Origin: Pseudomonas sp.
Lineage (GTDB): Bacteria; Pseudomonadota; Gammaproteobacteria; Pseudomonadales; Pseudomonadaceae
NCBI RefSeq assembly: GCF_030684895.1
Contig: NZ_JAUXXP010000030.1
Location: 1-50,099, forward strand
Length of the DNA stretch: 50,099 bases
Direction of reading: 5' to 3'
The translations under genes and the position numbers were made by a program. The notes under the pieces were generated by a model. That model searched no databases. It worked only from the letters and a program-made list of their open reading frames with translations, and was not told the DNA's origin. Of this stretch, positions 7,504 through 15,167 are shown in pieces. Position 1 is the first letter of the stretch. Each line of letters opens with the position of its first letter.

Positions 7504-7797
7504 TTAAAGCCTGCCAAGCCAGTATTGCGGGCGTCGGCGGTGATGGGATACAGCCAGAACCTGAAAGCCGTCAGGCTTTTCCCGATAAACGATGGATAAC
7601 GGAAAGCGCTGGAGGGGAACTCTGCGGATATCTGGCTCAAGCTCAACTCGCCAGGCTTTTGGTGACTCGCCAATCAATGTGGCTAGAGCCTCGAATTCCG
7701 TAATGAGGGCACCACCCAATCCGCGAACCTTCGACTCGTAATAACCGACAGATTCCAGAAACTCGGCTTCCGCTGCCGGGTGAAAAGAATAATTCAT
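7504..7797 (-). CDS. RelE/ParE-family toxin
   Basis: The 97-residue product begins MNYSFHPAAEAEFLESVGYY and contains RRVPLQRFPLSIVYREKPDGFQVLAVSHHRRRPQYW, the classic beta-sheet and basic C-terminus of ParE/RelE-superfamily toxins. ParE members act on DNA gyrase, whereas RelE members cut mRNA at the ribosome; the HHRRRPQYW ending fits the ParE-like group. Its start overlaps the end of the antitoxin gene by four bases, giving translational coupling with the antitoxin first. Confidence 0.9.
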   Translation of the reverse strand: MNYSFHPAAEAEFLESVGYYESKVRGLGGALITEFEALATLIGESPKAWRVELEPDIRRVPLQRFPLSIVYREKPDGFQVLAVSHHRRRPQYWLGRL

Positions 7798-8018
7798 CGA
7801 ATCAGGGCTCTAGCCTTCTTCATCACCTCATCACCGGGCACAGCCTGAGCCGAGCCACTATCAAGCTCTTCTGCTCGCCGCCGTGCCTCAAGCAACCAGT
7901 CTGATCGAAGTTCCTCTTCTGAAGGGGCTTCCAGACTCAGGACCAAACGCTGGATCAACTGCGCACGTTCCTTCTTGGGAAGGTGAAGAGCTTCATCCTC
8001 AATTTTCTGCAGGTCCAT
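7794..8018 (-). CDS. Addiction-module antitoxin (PF09720-type)
   Basis: This acidic 74-residue protein (LPKKERAQLIQRLVLSLEAP, then EARRRAEELDSG and PGDEVMKKARALI) fits the 'addiction module component' antitoxin family that partners ParE-like toxins. The conserved P-x-x-ER-x-x-L-x-x-x-L helix near the N-terminus and the C-terminal P-G-x-E-V segment that wraps the toxin are visible. The antitoxin precedes and overlaps the toxin, the usual order in this family. No operator repeat was found in 8019-8174. Confidence 0.85.
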   Translation of the reverse strand: MDLQKIEDEALHLPKKERAQLIQRLVLSLEAPSEEELRSDWLLEARRRAEELDSGSAQAVPGDEVMKKARALIR

Positions 8019-8174
8019 GGCAAAACCTCTCGTTTATCTACCGGCAAATCTTGGCACGGATGACTAGCGGGTGCCATGGTTCGGTGCCTGCGCGTTACCA
8101 GGGGAAACCAGCACACACGCTATCGCATCTCACGATGCAAACAACGCGGCCCGCCCGCACTGTGGATCAACCCG

Positions 8175-8918
8175 CTAAACCTTTACGCAGGCAAAAATCG
8201 CATTCCCCGACAACCCATCCCACGGGATAAGTTTCTGGTAATCATGCTCAAACACATGCACCGCAAAGTACGGCTGCAACAGCGCCTGTAGCTCAACAAA
8301 GCCCACGGCCACCATCGGGTGCTCGTCGTGCCACACCAGGGTGTGCTCGGCCGCGGTTTTTTCAATCTGCAGCCGCAGAACCTGCGTCTCGCCCTCGCCG
8401 GCGTAATGCCAGCCGGAGCTGAAGGTGAAGTGGTCGTCCGCGTAGTGGGTGCTATGTGCGGCAAACAGGCTGTTATCGATTTTGCCTTTGTCGACCACGT
8501 TGAAGCAGAACAGCCCATCGACTGCGAGCGCGGCATGGGCGCTGGCGATACAGGCTTTCAGCCGCTCGATGGCGCCGCTGTAATGGATGGAATAGAGAAA
8601 GCAGGTGATCAGGTCCTGCGGCTCGCTCACGGTAAAGCCGCACATGTCCTGCAAGGCAAAGTGCGCTTGCGGGCAGCGTATGGCGGCCTTGTCCAGCATC
8701 GGCTGGTTAATGTCGAGGCCGCTGCTGATATAGCCGGCATCGATAAAGTGGCGCACATGTGGCCCCGTCCCGCAGGCCAGGTCGAGGTGGCGGCTGCCGG
8801 CGTTGCCGAACAGCTGCTGCAGCCGGTGGATACAGTGGCTTTGCGCCTGGTAGTCGATATCCGCGCACATCAGGTCGTAATAATCAGACAGGTCGGTGTA
8901 GAGGGCATTAACGGACAT
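8175..8918 (-). CDS. Class I SAM-dependent methyltransferase
   Basis: The 247-residue protein has a Rossmann-like fold: motif I HLDLACGTGPHVRHF (about 44-58), motif II GLDINQPMLDKA, and motif IV QDMCGFTVSEPQDLITCFLYSIHY. The N-terminal LYTDLSDYYDLM is typical of small-molecule methyltransferases of the Methyltransf_25 type. The start is ATG 8918; the upstream extension of the frame lacks protein-like character. It is divergent from the GNAT gene at 9084. The substrate cannot be inferred. Confidence 0.88.
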   Translation of the reverse strand: MSVNALYTDLSDYYDLMCADIDYQAQSHCIHRLQQLFGNAGSRHLDLACGTGPHVRHFIDAGYISSGLDINQPMLDKAAIRCPQAHFALQDMCGFTVSEPQDLITCFLYSIHYSGAIERLKACIASAHAALAVDGLFCFNVVDKGKIDNSLFAAHSTHYADDHFTFSSGWHYAGEGETQVLRLQIEKTAAEHTLVWHDEHPMVAVGFVELQALLQPYFAVHVFEHDYQKLIPWDGLSGNAIFACVKV

Positions 8919-9083
8919 GGTGACCTGATGATGGGCGGGCGGCTTGCGCGGGCGCGCATCATAGCCCAAGCCAGGTCTGCGCCGTTCAGCGTCCGCACGC
9001 CGATGCCAGCACACCAAGCCGAGGGCGCTACAATGCCGCCCTCGCGACCGCACAAACGCGCACGCCCCGGAGCCAGACTGACG

Positions 9084-9770
9084 ATGTTCACCCTTGTACA
9101 CCTGAATAGCCCGCCACCCGAATCGCTGAAAAGCCAGATACTGCAGATGGTGGTGGACTACCTCAGTGACATCAGCCCGCTGTCGCTGACGCCGAGCAAC
9201 CCGCTGTATCAGCTGTACCAGTACGTGATTGGCTACGAGATGCACCTGTATCTGCAGGCCATGGACACTGCCATCGACAGCAGCGCGCGGTTGATCCTCG
9301 CCCTGAGCGATCAGGACCCGTCCCAGGTGCTGGGCTTTGTCCTGTACCTGCCGGCCAAGGATGCCCCCGAGTCCTGCACCCTGGCTTATATGGCCGTGCA
9401 GGCCAGTCAGCGCCGCCACGGCATTGCCCGCGCCATGCTGCAGCAGATGACCAGCCGCCACCCGCATGCCGAACTGGCCTGCGTGGCCGGCAAGGTCGCC
9501 ATCTTCGAGACCATGGGTTTTCAGGTGCTGGCCGCGCGCGGGCCGCAGGTGCTGATGAGCACCCGTAACTACAGCGCGGACGGCATGCTGGCGGTGCAGG
9601 ACCTGGCACCGATCTTCCAATCCACGGAGGTCCGGCAGATCCACGCCTACCTGGTGAAGCAGCACGGTAAGCGGGCCATGAGTGATGCAGAGAAACAGCG
9701 CGACCGCCTCCTCGACCAGATGGCCCAGCAGGCACAGGCGCTGGTGCGTGAGCGGCTGATCGTGCATTGA
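9084..9770 (+). CDS. GNAT-family N-acetyltransferase
   Basis: The 228-residue product has the acetyl-CoA-binding motif A LAYMAVQASQRRHGIARAML, with the RRxGIA pyrophosphate loop, preceded by strand QVLGFVLYLPA. The N-terminal half is helical and may define the acceptor. The C-terminal about 60 residues (MSDAEKQRDRLLDQMAQQAQ) form a predicted helix or coiled coil beyond the usual GNAT fold. The frame is open far upstream on this strand, but that part is antisense to the methyltransferase; ATG 9084 gives the first GNAT-like strand (MFTLVHLNSP). Confidence 0.85.
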   Translation: MFTLVHLNSPPPESLKSQILQMVVDYLSDISPLSLTPSNPLYQLYQYVIGYEMHLYLQAMDTAIDSSARLILALSDQDPSQVLGFVLYLPAKDAPESCTLAYMAVQASQRRHGIARAMLQQMTSRHPHAELACVAGKVAIFETMGFQVLAARGPQVLMSTRNYSADGMLAVQDLAPIFQSTEVRQIHAYLVKQHGKRAMSDAEKQRDRLLDQMAQQAQALVRERLIVH

Positions 9771-9832
9771 GCACAGCACGCCTGCGCCGCCACACAAACC
9801 CGCGCTAAGTGCGCCACACAAGCGAAACGCCG

Positions 9833-10258
9833 ATGACCATTCTGACCATTTCCGCCGCTTGCCTGCTTGACGATGCCGGCCGCCTGTTGCTGGTGCGCAA
9901 ACGCGATACCCAGGCCTTTATGCTGCCCGGTGGCAAAGCCGAGCCCGGTGAAGACGCCCTAGCCGCCCTGACCCGCGAACTGCAGGAAGAACTCAACCTC
10001 AGCCTACCGGCTAACGCCCTGCAGCCGCTCGGCCAGTTCCGCGCAGCAGCAGCTAACGAGGCCGATACCTGGATCGACGCCAGCGTGTTTCAGGCGCGTC
10101 TGCCGCACAATGTCAGCGCCGCCGCCGAGCTGGAAGAACTGCGCTGGCTCGCCCCCGGCGACGTACCGCCAGCAACCCTGGCGCCGCTACTGCGCGAGCA
10201 TGTGCTGCCGCTGCTCTGGCCGGAGGCTCAACCCACTCGCCCGCTCAATGCCGATTAA
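9833..10258 (+). CDS. NUDIX hydrolase
   Basis: The 141-residue protein carries a full Nudix box: G34, E40, R48-E49, E52-E53 in the GX5EX7REUXEEXGU pattern, with Asn55 replacing the last Gly. Nudix enzymes hydrolyse nucleoside diphosphates linked to another moiety, for example oxidised dNTPs or NDP-sugars. ATG 9833 starts the first beta-strand (MTILTISAACLL); a GTG at 9809 is an alternative that adds eight residues. It lies 62 bases after the GNAT gene, so co-transcription is possible. The substrate is unknown. Confidence 0.9.
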   Translation: MTILTISAACLLDDAGRLLLVRKRDTQAFMLPGGKAEPGEDALAALTRELQEELNLSLPANALQPLGQFRAAAANEADTWIDASVFQARLPHNVSAAAELEELRWLAPGDVPPATLAPLLREHVLPLLWPEAQPTRPLNAD

Positions 10259-10352
10259 CCGCCATGACTGATTGCGGCCTTAGACCGACTCACGCATCCG
10301 GGGCAAGCATAGCGCTAGCGAACCGCGCAGACTGGGCAGTATATTCACGGCC

Positions 10353-11702
10353 ATGACGTCAAACCCGCACCTGCCCCACGACAAACTACTGGATCTGCTA
10401 CTGGACGTTGTCTGCGTAGTGGATAAAGACGGCCGCTTTCTCTCCGTCAGCGCGGCCAGCGAACGGGTTTTCGGTTATCGGCCCGACGAAATGATTGGCC
10501 GCACCGCCTTTGAACTGATGCACCCGGACGACCGCGCCGCCAGCCGGGCGCTGGTCAAGCGCATCAACTCGGGCCAGCCCTCGCATGACCACGAGAACCG
10601 CTATATCCATAAAGACGGCCATATCGTGCATATCATGTGGTCGGCCCAATGGCTTGAGGCCGAGCAGGTGCGGGTCGGTGTGGCGCGCGATATCACCCGG
10701 CGCAAGCGGGCCGAGGCGGTGCAGGCGGCGCTGTATGCGGTATCGGAAGCGGCCCACACGGTGGGCGACTTGCACATGCTCTACGGTGGTGTGCATGAGG
10801 TGATCGCGCAGTTACTGCCGGCCAAGCATTTCTACGTAGCGCTACACGACGCCGCGAGTGACCAGCTCAGCCTTGCCTATCAGGTCGATCCATGTGGCGC
10901 ACCGGCCGTCACCAACGCGTTCTGCGCCGAAGTAATTCGCTCAGGCACTGCCCTGCTGTTAACCCCTGATACAGCCCCGCAGTGGCTTGCCCAGCATGGC
11001 GCAACGGCAACGCATGCCCTTGACTGGCTTGGCGTACCGCTGATTTCCGGCACCCAGACCATCGGCGCCCTGGTGCTGCAGAACCACAGTGCCAGCGTGC
11101 GTTACAACGAACAGGATCAGGAGTTGCTGCAGTTTGTATCGAGCCAGGTGGCGGCGGCGATAGAGCGCAAGCGCACGCAGTCGCGCCTGGAGTTTCTCGC
11201 CCAGTACGACCAACTAACCGAGCTGTCGAACCGCACGCTGTTTCTCGATCGCTTACGCAGTGCGCTGCAGCGGGCCAAACGCGACAGCTTGCGCCTGGCG
11301 GTGCTGTATCTCGATATGGATAACTTCAAGCAGATCAACGACAGCTTCGGCCACAGCGCCGGCGACCTGCTGCTGCAGGAAGTCGCGCGGCGCCTGCGCC
11401 AGTGTGTGCGTGAGTCCGATACGGTGGGCCGTTTGGGCGGCGACGAATTCGCGGTGATCGTCGACAACATCGGCCGCCAGGAAGATGCCACCCTGGTGGC
11501 CGAAAAGATTATTGCCGCCCTCAGCGCGCCCTACCTGCTGGAAGGCCACAGCCTGATCAGTGCGCCAAGCCTGGGCATCGCAGTGCACCCCGAGCACGGC
11601 CAGAGTGAGCTGCAACTGGTGCGCCACGCGGATGAAGCCATGTACGTGGCCAAACGCAGTGGCGGCAAGCGTTATGTGGTGGTCGAGAAGCCCATCAAGT
11701 AA
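10353..11702 (+). CDS. PAS-GAF-GGDEF diguanylate cyclase
   Basis: The 449-residue protein has an N-terminal PAS domain (LLDVVCVVDKDGRFLSVSAA, FGYRPDEMIG, residues about 10-130), a GAF domain (HFYVALHD to FVSSQVAAAIERKR, about 135-275) and a C-terminal GGDEF domain. The active-site GGDEF is intact at 362-366, and RESD five residues before it matches the RxxD product-inhibition I-site. It should therefore make cyclic di-GMP from two GTP and be feedback-inhibited. No EAL domain or membrane segment is present, so it is probably a soluble sensor whose PAS and GAF ligands are unknown. Confidence 0.95.
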   Translation: MTSNPHLPHDKLLDLLLDVVCVVDKDGRFLSVSAASERVFGYRPDEMIGRTAFELMHPDDRAASRALVKRINSGQPSHDHENRYIHKDGHIVHIMWSAQWLEAEQVRVGVARDITRRKRAEAVQAALYAVSEAAHTVGDLHMLYGGVHEVIAQLLPAKHFYVALHDAASDQLSLAYQVDPCGAPAVTNAFCAEVIRSGTALLLTPDTAPQWLAQHGATATHALDWLGVPLISGTQTIGALVLQNHSASVRYNEQDQELLQFVSSQVAAAIERKRTQSRLEFLAQYDQLTELSNRTLFLDRLRSALQRAKRDSLRLAVLYLDMDNFKQINDSFGHSAGDLLLQEVARRLRQCVRESDTVGRLGGDEFAVIVDNIGRQEDATLVAEKIIAALSAPYLLEGHSLISAPSLGIAVHPEHGQSELQLVRHADEAMYVAKRSGGKRYVVVEKPIK

Positions 11703-11756
11703 CCGGCTACATCTATCAACGGACGGCCCCCAAGGCCCATGCACCAAGGACTTTTT

Positions 11757-12233
11757 ATGACCTCACCAAAACTGCCCCTGCTCGTTCTCTCCTGCGCCCT
11801 GCCCCTGGCCGCCTGCGCTGCCACGCCCGAGGCGCTCAAGCCCTACCCGGCGGCCAGCAGCGGCTATAACCGCCATGTGATCGAGCTGCCGGCACAAGCC
11901 GACGAGGCCGAACACAAGGTCGAGCTGATCGCCGGCAAAACCCTGGAAGTGGACTGCAACACCCAGCGCCTGGGCGGCCAGTGGCAGGAGAAAACCGTCG
12001 AAGGCTGGGGCTACAGCTACTACGAGTTGGGCCAGGTCGGCCCGGCGATGAGCACCCTGATGGCCTGCCCGGACAACAGCCGTAAACAGGCGTTTGTCCC
12101 AGTGGGCGGCGAACCGCTGCTGGTGCGCTACAACAGCAAGCTGCCGCTGGTGATCTACGCCCCGGCCGATGTGCAGGTGCGCTACCGCATCTGGTCCGCT
12201 GCGGCCAACTCCAACCCCGCGCCACGTCAATAA
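11757..12233 (+). CDS. eco: Ecotin-like serine protease inhibitor, possible lipoprotein
   Basis: The 158-residue product has an export signal (MTSPKLPLLVLSCALPLAAC) and an ecotin fold: KPYPAASSGYNRHVIELP, the disulfide pair Cys67/Cys104, the reactive loop STLMAC (99-104) and the C-terminal RYNSKLPLVIYAP with VQVRYRIW. Ecotin dimers inhibit trypsin-fold serine proteases in the periplasm. By alignment with E. coli STMMAC, the P1 residue here is Leu101 rather than Met. The signal ends in a lipobox-like LAAC (Cys20), so this copy may be membrane-anchored, unlike E. coli ecotin. AAGGA lies upstream of ATG 11757. Confidence 0.93.
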   Translation: MTSPKLPLLVLSCALPLAACAATPEALKPYPAASSGYNRHVIELPAQADEAEHKVELIAGKTLEVDCNTQRLGGQWQEKTVEGWGYSYYELGQVGPAMSTLMACPDNSRKQAFVPVGGEPLLVRYNSKLPLVIYAPADVQVRYRIWSAAANSNPAPRQ

Positions 12234-12604
12234 AGCGTCCAACCACCGGTAGTGGGTGGGCACACCGCGCACGTCCACTCACCCGCAAGTAAACCGCAGC
12301 GGGGACATAAGAGCAAAGCAACACGCCCTAGCCTGTTTTACCCCACGAGACGCCAAAGTAGACAGCGCCCTTATAGCCAAACGCCAGCATCCGTTCGTCT
12401 TGTCGCAGGGCTTGCCGGATGGACGGCACATCACATTGGAAAACGCCGTCCCATACTGATTTTCCTCATGTGCTTCGCGCTGTGCGCATGAGTTCAACCT
12501 CATGGATATCAATCCAAGGGGACGTGCCACAGCAGTGCAGTAGCTCGCGCAGTGAGAAGTTTTACGGGCAGGGTGCGCCCCTTGTTGAATAGGAGTGTTC
12601 AGCA
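12234..12604. other. 371-bp intergenic region before the metalloprotease operon
   Basis: No convincing gene is visible. It contains a loose CTCATG/CATGAG inverted pair at 12465-12492 and presumably the promoter of the protease operon. The unusual length for this gene-dense area suggests regulation or a remnant. Confidence 0.5.
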
Positions 12605-14725
12605 ATGTCTCACCTGCCTGAAAGTTCGAAAATCCCGCCCATGCCCGACCTGCTTCCGCCCAGCGCAGAAGATGGCTCCAGCATTAGCAACGCCAACATC
12701 AGCAACGCCAATCTGGCGATCAATCCCAACCTGCAGCTGCAACCTGGGCAAATCATCATCCCGCAATTGCGCAGCCTGCGGGCCGGCTGCTGGCTGCTCA
12801 ACTACAAGCCCAGTGGCGCACCGCTGGTGTCGTATGACGGCACCCTCCGGGTCGAGTCGCACAGCGAGGGCCGCACGGCCAGTGGCGATCTTTATCAACG
12901 GCCGGTGATCTTCCTGCCGCTGCCCATCACCTCGCCTATTCCGCTACAAAACACCCTCAAACCCAGCGTCAGCCTGGCCCCGAAGCCCATTCTGCTGGCG
13001 GGACCAAATCCGGCGTCAGGCATCCCTATTCTGCCGCGCTCGCGCTACCGCTATTACGTACGGGTGACGACGCTGCCGGAGTACTTCTATCTGGGTAACA
13101 GCTTCAGCCTGGGCTTCCAGCTGTATCGCTTCACTGAGCCCAATAGCTGGGCGCTGGAGAGCACGCTGACTGCGCAGATGGTGCGTATGACCGGGCCGGC
13201 GGGCTTTCCGTCACCGTCGGACTATGCCGAGGGCGATGTGAAAAACGCCGCCAACGTGGTGGTCGGGCGCTTGACCATGGGCTGGCTATCCACCTACCTG
13301 CGCCGCTGCACAGTGGAGATCGACACCGTGAGCGGTTCCGAACGACCAACCAACAGCGGCATCGGCCATACCTGGACCAGCCTGATGGACGCGGTGGGTT
13401 GGCAAACCACAGTGCACCTCAGCGACACCAATGTTGCCGAGCCCAGCGGCAACTCCTGGTCCGATGCGGAAATGCATGCGGCCATGCTGGCCCGCCGCGC
13501 GGTGGTCAACCTCGACAGCGAATGGCGTTATCACGTGCTGGCGGTGAAGAACATCGACTCCACGCCACGCGGAATTATGTACGACAGTGGCGGTACCGAC
13601 TCCAACAACGTGCCGCGTGAGGGTGTGGGGATTGCCTCGCACTGGACCATTTCCGCCGGCTGGGGCACGGTTAGCGGCCAGCGCTTCGGTACGGCGGCGG
13701 CACCCTACTTCCGCACAGCCGTGCATGAGTTGGGGCATGCCATGGGCCTGTATCACAACTCGGCAGACTTCGGCTTTATGTGCACCAGCGATGTGATCGC
13801 GGCGGCCGGCACGCCCGCCACGCCGTTCCCAAGCAATATCCAGTGGTCCTTCCACCCGGATAACCTCAAGCAGCTGCGTCACTACCCAGACCCCTTCGTG
13901 CGGCCGGGTTCGGTGGCGTTCGGCGGGGCCTCCAACGCCACCCCGAGCATCTCGCCGACGGATTTGGAAGCGGATGTACTTGGCCTGGACCTGAAGATCA
14001 CCCCACTGCTCGGCGAACTACCGTTGGGGGCACCGGTGCGCATCGGCGTCACCCTGCGCAATCACGGTGATCAGCCGCTGCTGGTGCCCGCAAGTCTGAG
14101 CCTGAAGACCGAGTTTGTCAGCGGCAGCGTGACTGACCCATCGGGCAACGTGCGGACCTTCCGCACCATCATCCACTGCATCGAAGACACGCCGTTCAAG
14201 GTACTTGAACCCGGCGCGCAGATCGAAGAGTCGATGACCCTGATGCGCGGCGCCGAAGGTGCGTTGTTCGGTGTATCGGGCATCCACCAGGTGCAGGTCG
14301 AGGTGCATTGGGAAGTCGATGGCATGCTTGCCCATCTGGCCGACAGCGCCAGTGTGATGGTCACCGCTGCCGTCGACGCCAATCACGCGGAAGCTGCGCA
14401 CAAGGTGCTCACCACCCCGGATGCCCATCTGGTGCTGGCCATCGGCGGTGATCACCTGACTGATGGCATCGCGGCGATCCAGGCGGCGTTGGATTCTCCG
14501 GTGCTCAAACCGCACTTTGCCGCCATCGAGACCAAGCGCCTGGCCAGCCGTTTTATGAAGCGCAAACCAGACGCTAAAGCGGCTACGGCGCTGCTCGATT
14601 ACGACACGGTGATGAGCGGCAGCGAGCATGACAAGCTCGAACGCTTGCTCGGCGACGCGGGCGGCAGTTTGCCGAAGGCCGGCAAGGCCAAGGCCAAGCC
14701 AACTCGCCTGACCAGCGCCAAGTAG
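12605..14725 (+). CDS. Metzincin-like zinc metalloprotease with C-terminal Ig-like regions
   Basis: This 706-residue protein carries a complete metzincin zinc site HELGHAMGLYH (H374, E375, H378, H384) and a Met-turn candidate Met392 in FMCTSD. The catalytic region is preceded by about 350 residues of beta-rich sequence (SRYRYYVRVTTLPEYFYLG, QLYRFTEPNSW) and followed by an Ig-like stretch (LGAPVRIGVTLRNHGDQPLL) and a Lys/Ala-rich tail. No signal peptide is seen: the N-terminus is polar, with the small repeat SNANISNANL. TAGGAG precedes ATG 12605. The next two genes follow at short distances on the same strand, so an operon is likely. The zinc site is certain; substrate, localisation and subfamily are not known. 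Confidence 0.8.
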   Translation: MSHLPESSKIPPMPDLLPPSAEDGSSISNANISNANLAINPNLQLQPGQIIIPQLRSLRAGCWLLNYKPSGAPLVSYDGTLRVESHSEGRTASGDLYQRPVIFLPLPITSPIPLQNTLKPSVSLAPKPILLAGPNPASGIPILPRSRYRYYVRVTTLPEYFYLGNSFSLGFQLYRFTEPNSWALESTLTAQMVRMTGPAGFPSPSDYAEGDVKNAANVVVGRLTMGWLSTYLRRCTVEIDTVSGSERPTNSGIGHTWTSLMDAVGWQTTVHLSDTNVAEPSGNSWSDAEMHAAMLARRAVVNLDSEWRYHVLAVKNIDSTPRGIMYDSGGTDSNNVPREGVGIASHWTISAGWGTVSGQRFGTAAAPYFRTAVHELGHAMGLYHNSADFGFMCTSDVIAAAGTPATPFPSNIQWSFHPDNLKQLRHYPDPFVRPGSVAFGGASNATPSISPTDLEADVLGLDLKITPLLGELPLGAPVRIGVTLRNHGDQPLLVPASLSLKTEFVSGSVTDPSGNVRTFRTIIHCIEDTPFKVLEPGAQIEESMTLMRGAEGALFGVSGIHQVQVEVHWEVDGMLAHLADSASVMVTAAVDANHAEAAHKVLTTPDAHLVLAIGGDHLTDGIAAIQAALDSPVLKPHFAAIETKRLASRFMKRKPDAKAATALLDYDTVMSGSEHDKLERLLGDAGGSLPKAGKAKAKPTRLTSAK

Positions 14726-14801
14726 TACACGCGCAGTAAAACGGAATGCACGGGGCCCATGCCCCGCGCACTCCAAAACAGAGCGACCAAGGAGAGTCAG
14801 A

Positions 14802-15101
14802 ATGGAATTGCATGAGGCACAACTGTCAGGCAACTGGCACAAGAACGGCCAGGAACAATGCGCCGCCGGCTATGCCGCGCACCTACACCTGCAGAGCAAT
14901 GGTCTGTACGTCGGCAGCAGCGAACCCGCCGGCAGCTTCACCTGGTGGGACCAGGGCACCTGGGCGCTGCAAGCTCCCGGCAAGCTGGCCCTGTCTACCG
15001 CCAATGACGCAGTCGTCACCTACAGCTACAGCCTCAGCGACGACATCCTCACTTTTACCGACCCTGCGGGCTGTCGCTTCAGTTATCGCCGAGCGCCCTG
15101 A
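14802..15101 (+). CDS. Small beta-rich protein between two metalloproteases
   Basis: This 99-residue protein has no recognised family. The pattern LSGNWHKNG, AAHLHLQSNGLYVG, GSFTWWDQGTWALQ, KLALSTANDAVVTYSYSLS and DILTFTDPAGCRFSYRR reads as alternating strands of a small barrel, similar in style to lipocalin-like domains or the metalloprotease-inhibitor barrel (Inh/AprI). Two cysteines (in QCAAG and AGCRF) could form a disulfide. It has a strong AAGGAG and lies 76 and 66 bases from its neighbours. It may be an inhibitor or chaperone of the adjacent proteases, or a substrate; this is inference from size and position only. No signal peptide is visible. Confidence 0.7.
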   Translation: MELHEAQLSGNWHKNGQEQCAAGYAAHLHLQSNGLYVGSSEPAGSFTWWDQGTWALQAPGKLALSTANDAVVTYSYSLSDDILTFTDPAGCRFSYRRAP

Positions 15102-15167
15102 ACAGAGCACACCGTGCAGAGGCACGGCCCCTAGCAAGAGCCTTTTGCGCAACGCCAAGGAGGCACC

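Noticed and set aside
8319..9083. Long plus-strand open frame running into the GNAT gene
   Set aside because: It is antisense to the methyltransferase gene and lacks protein-like sequence before 9084, where the GNAT fold begins.
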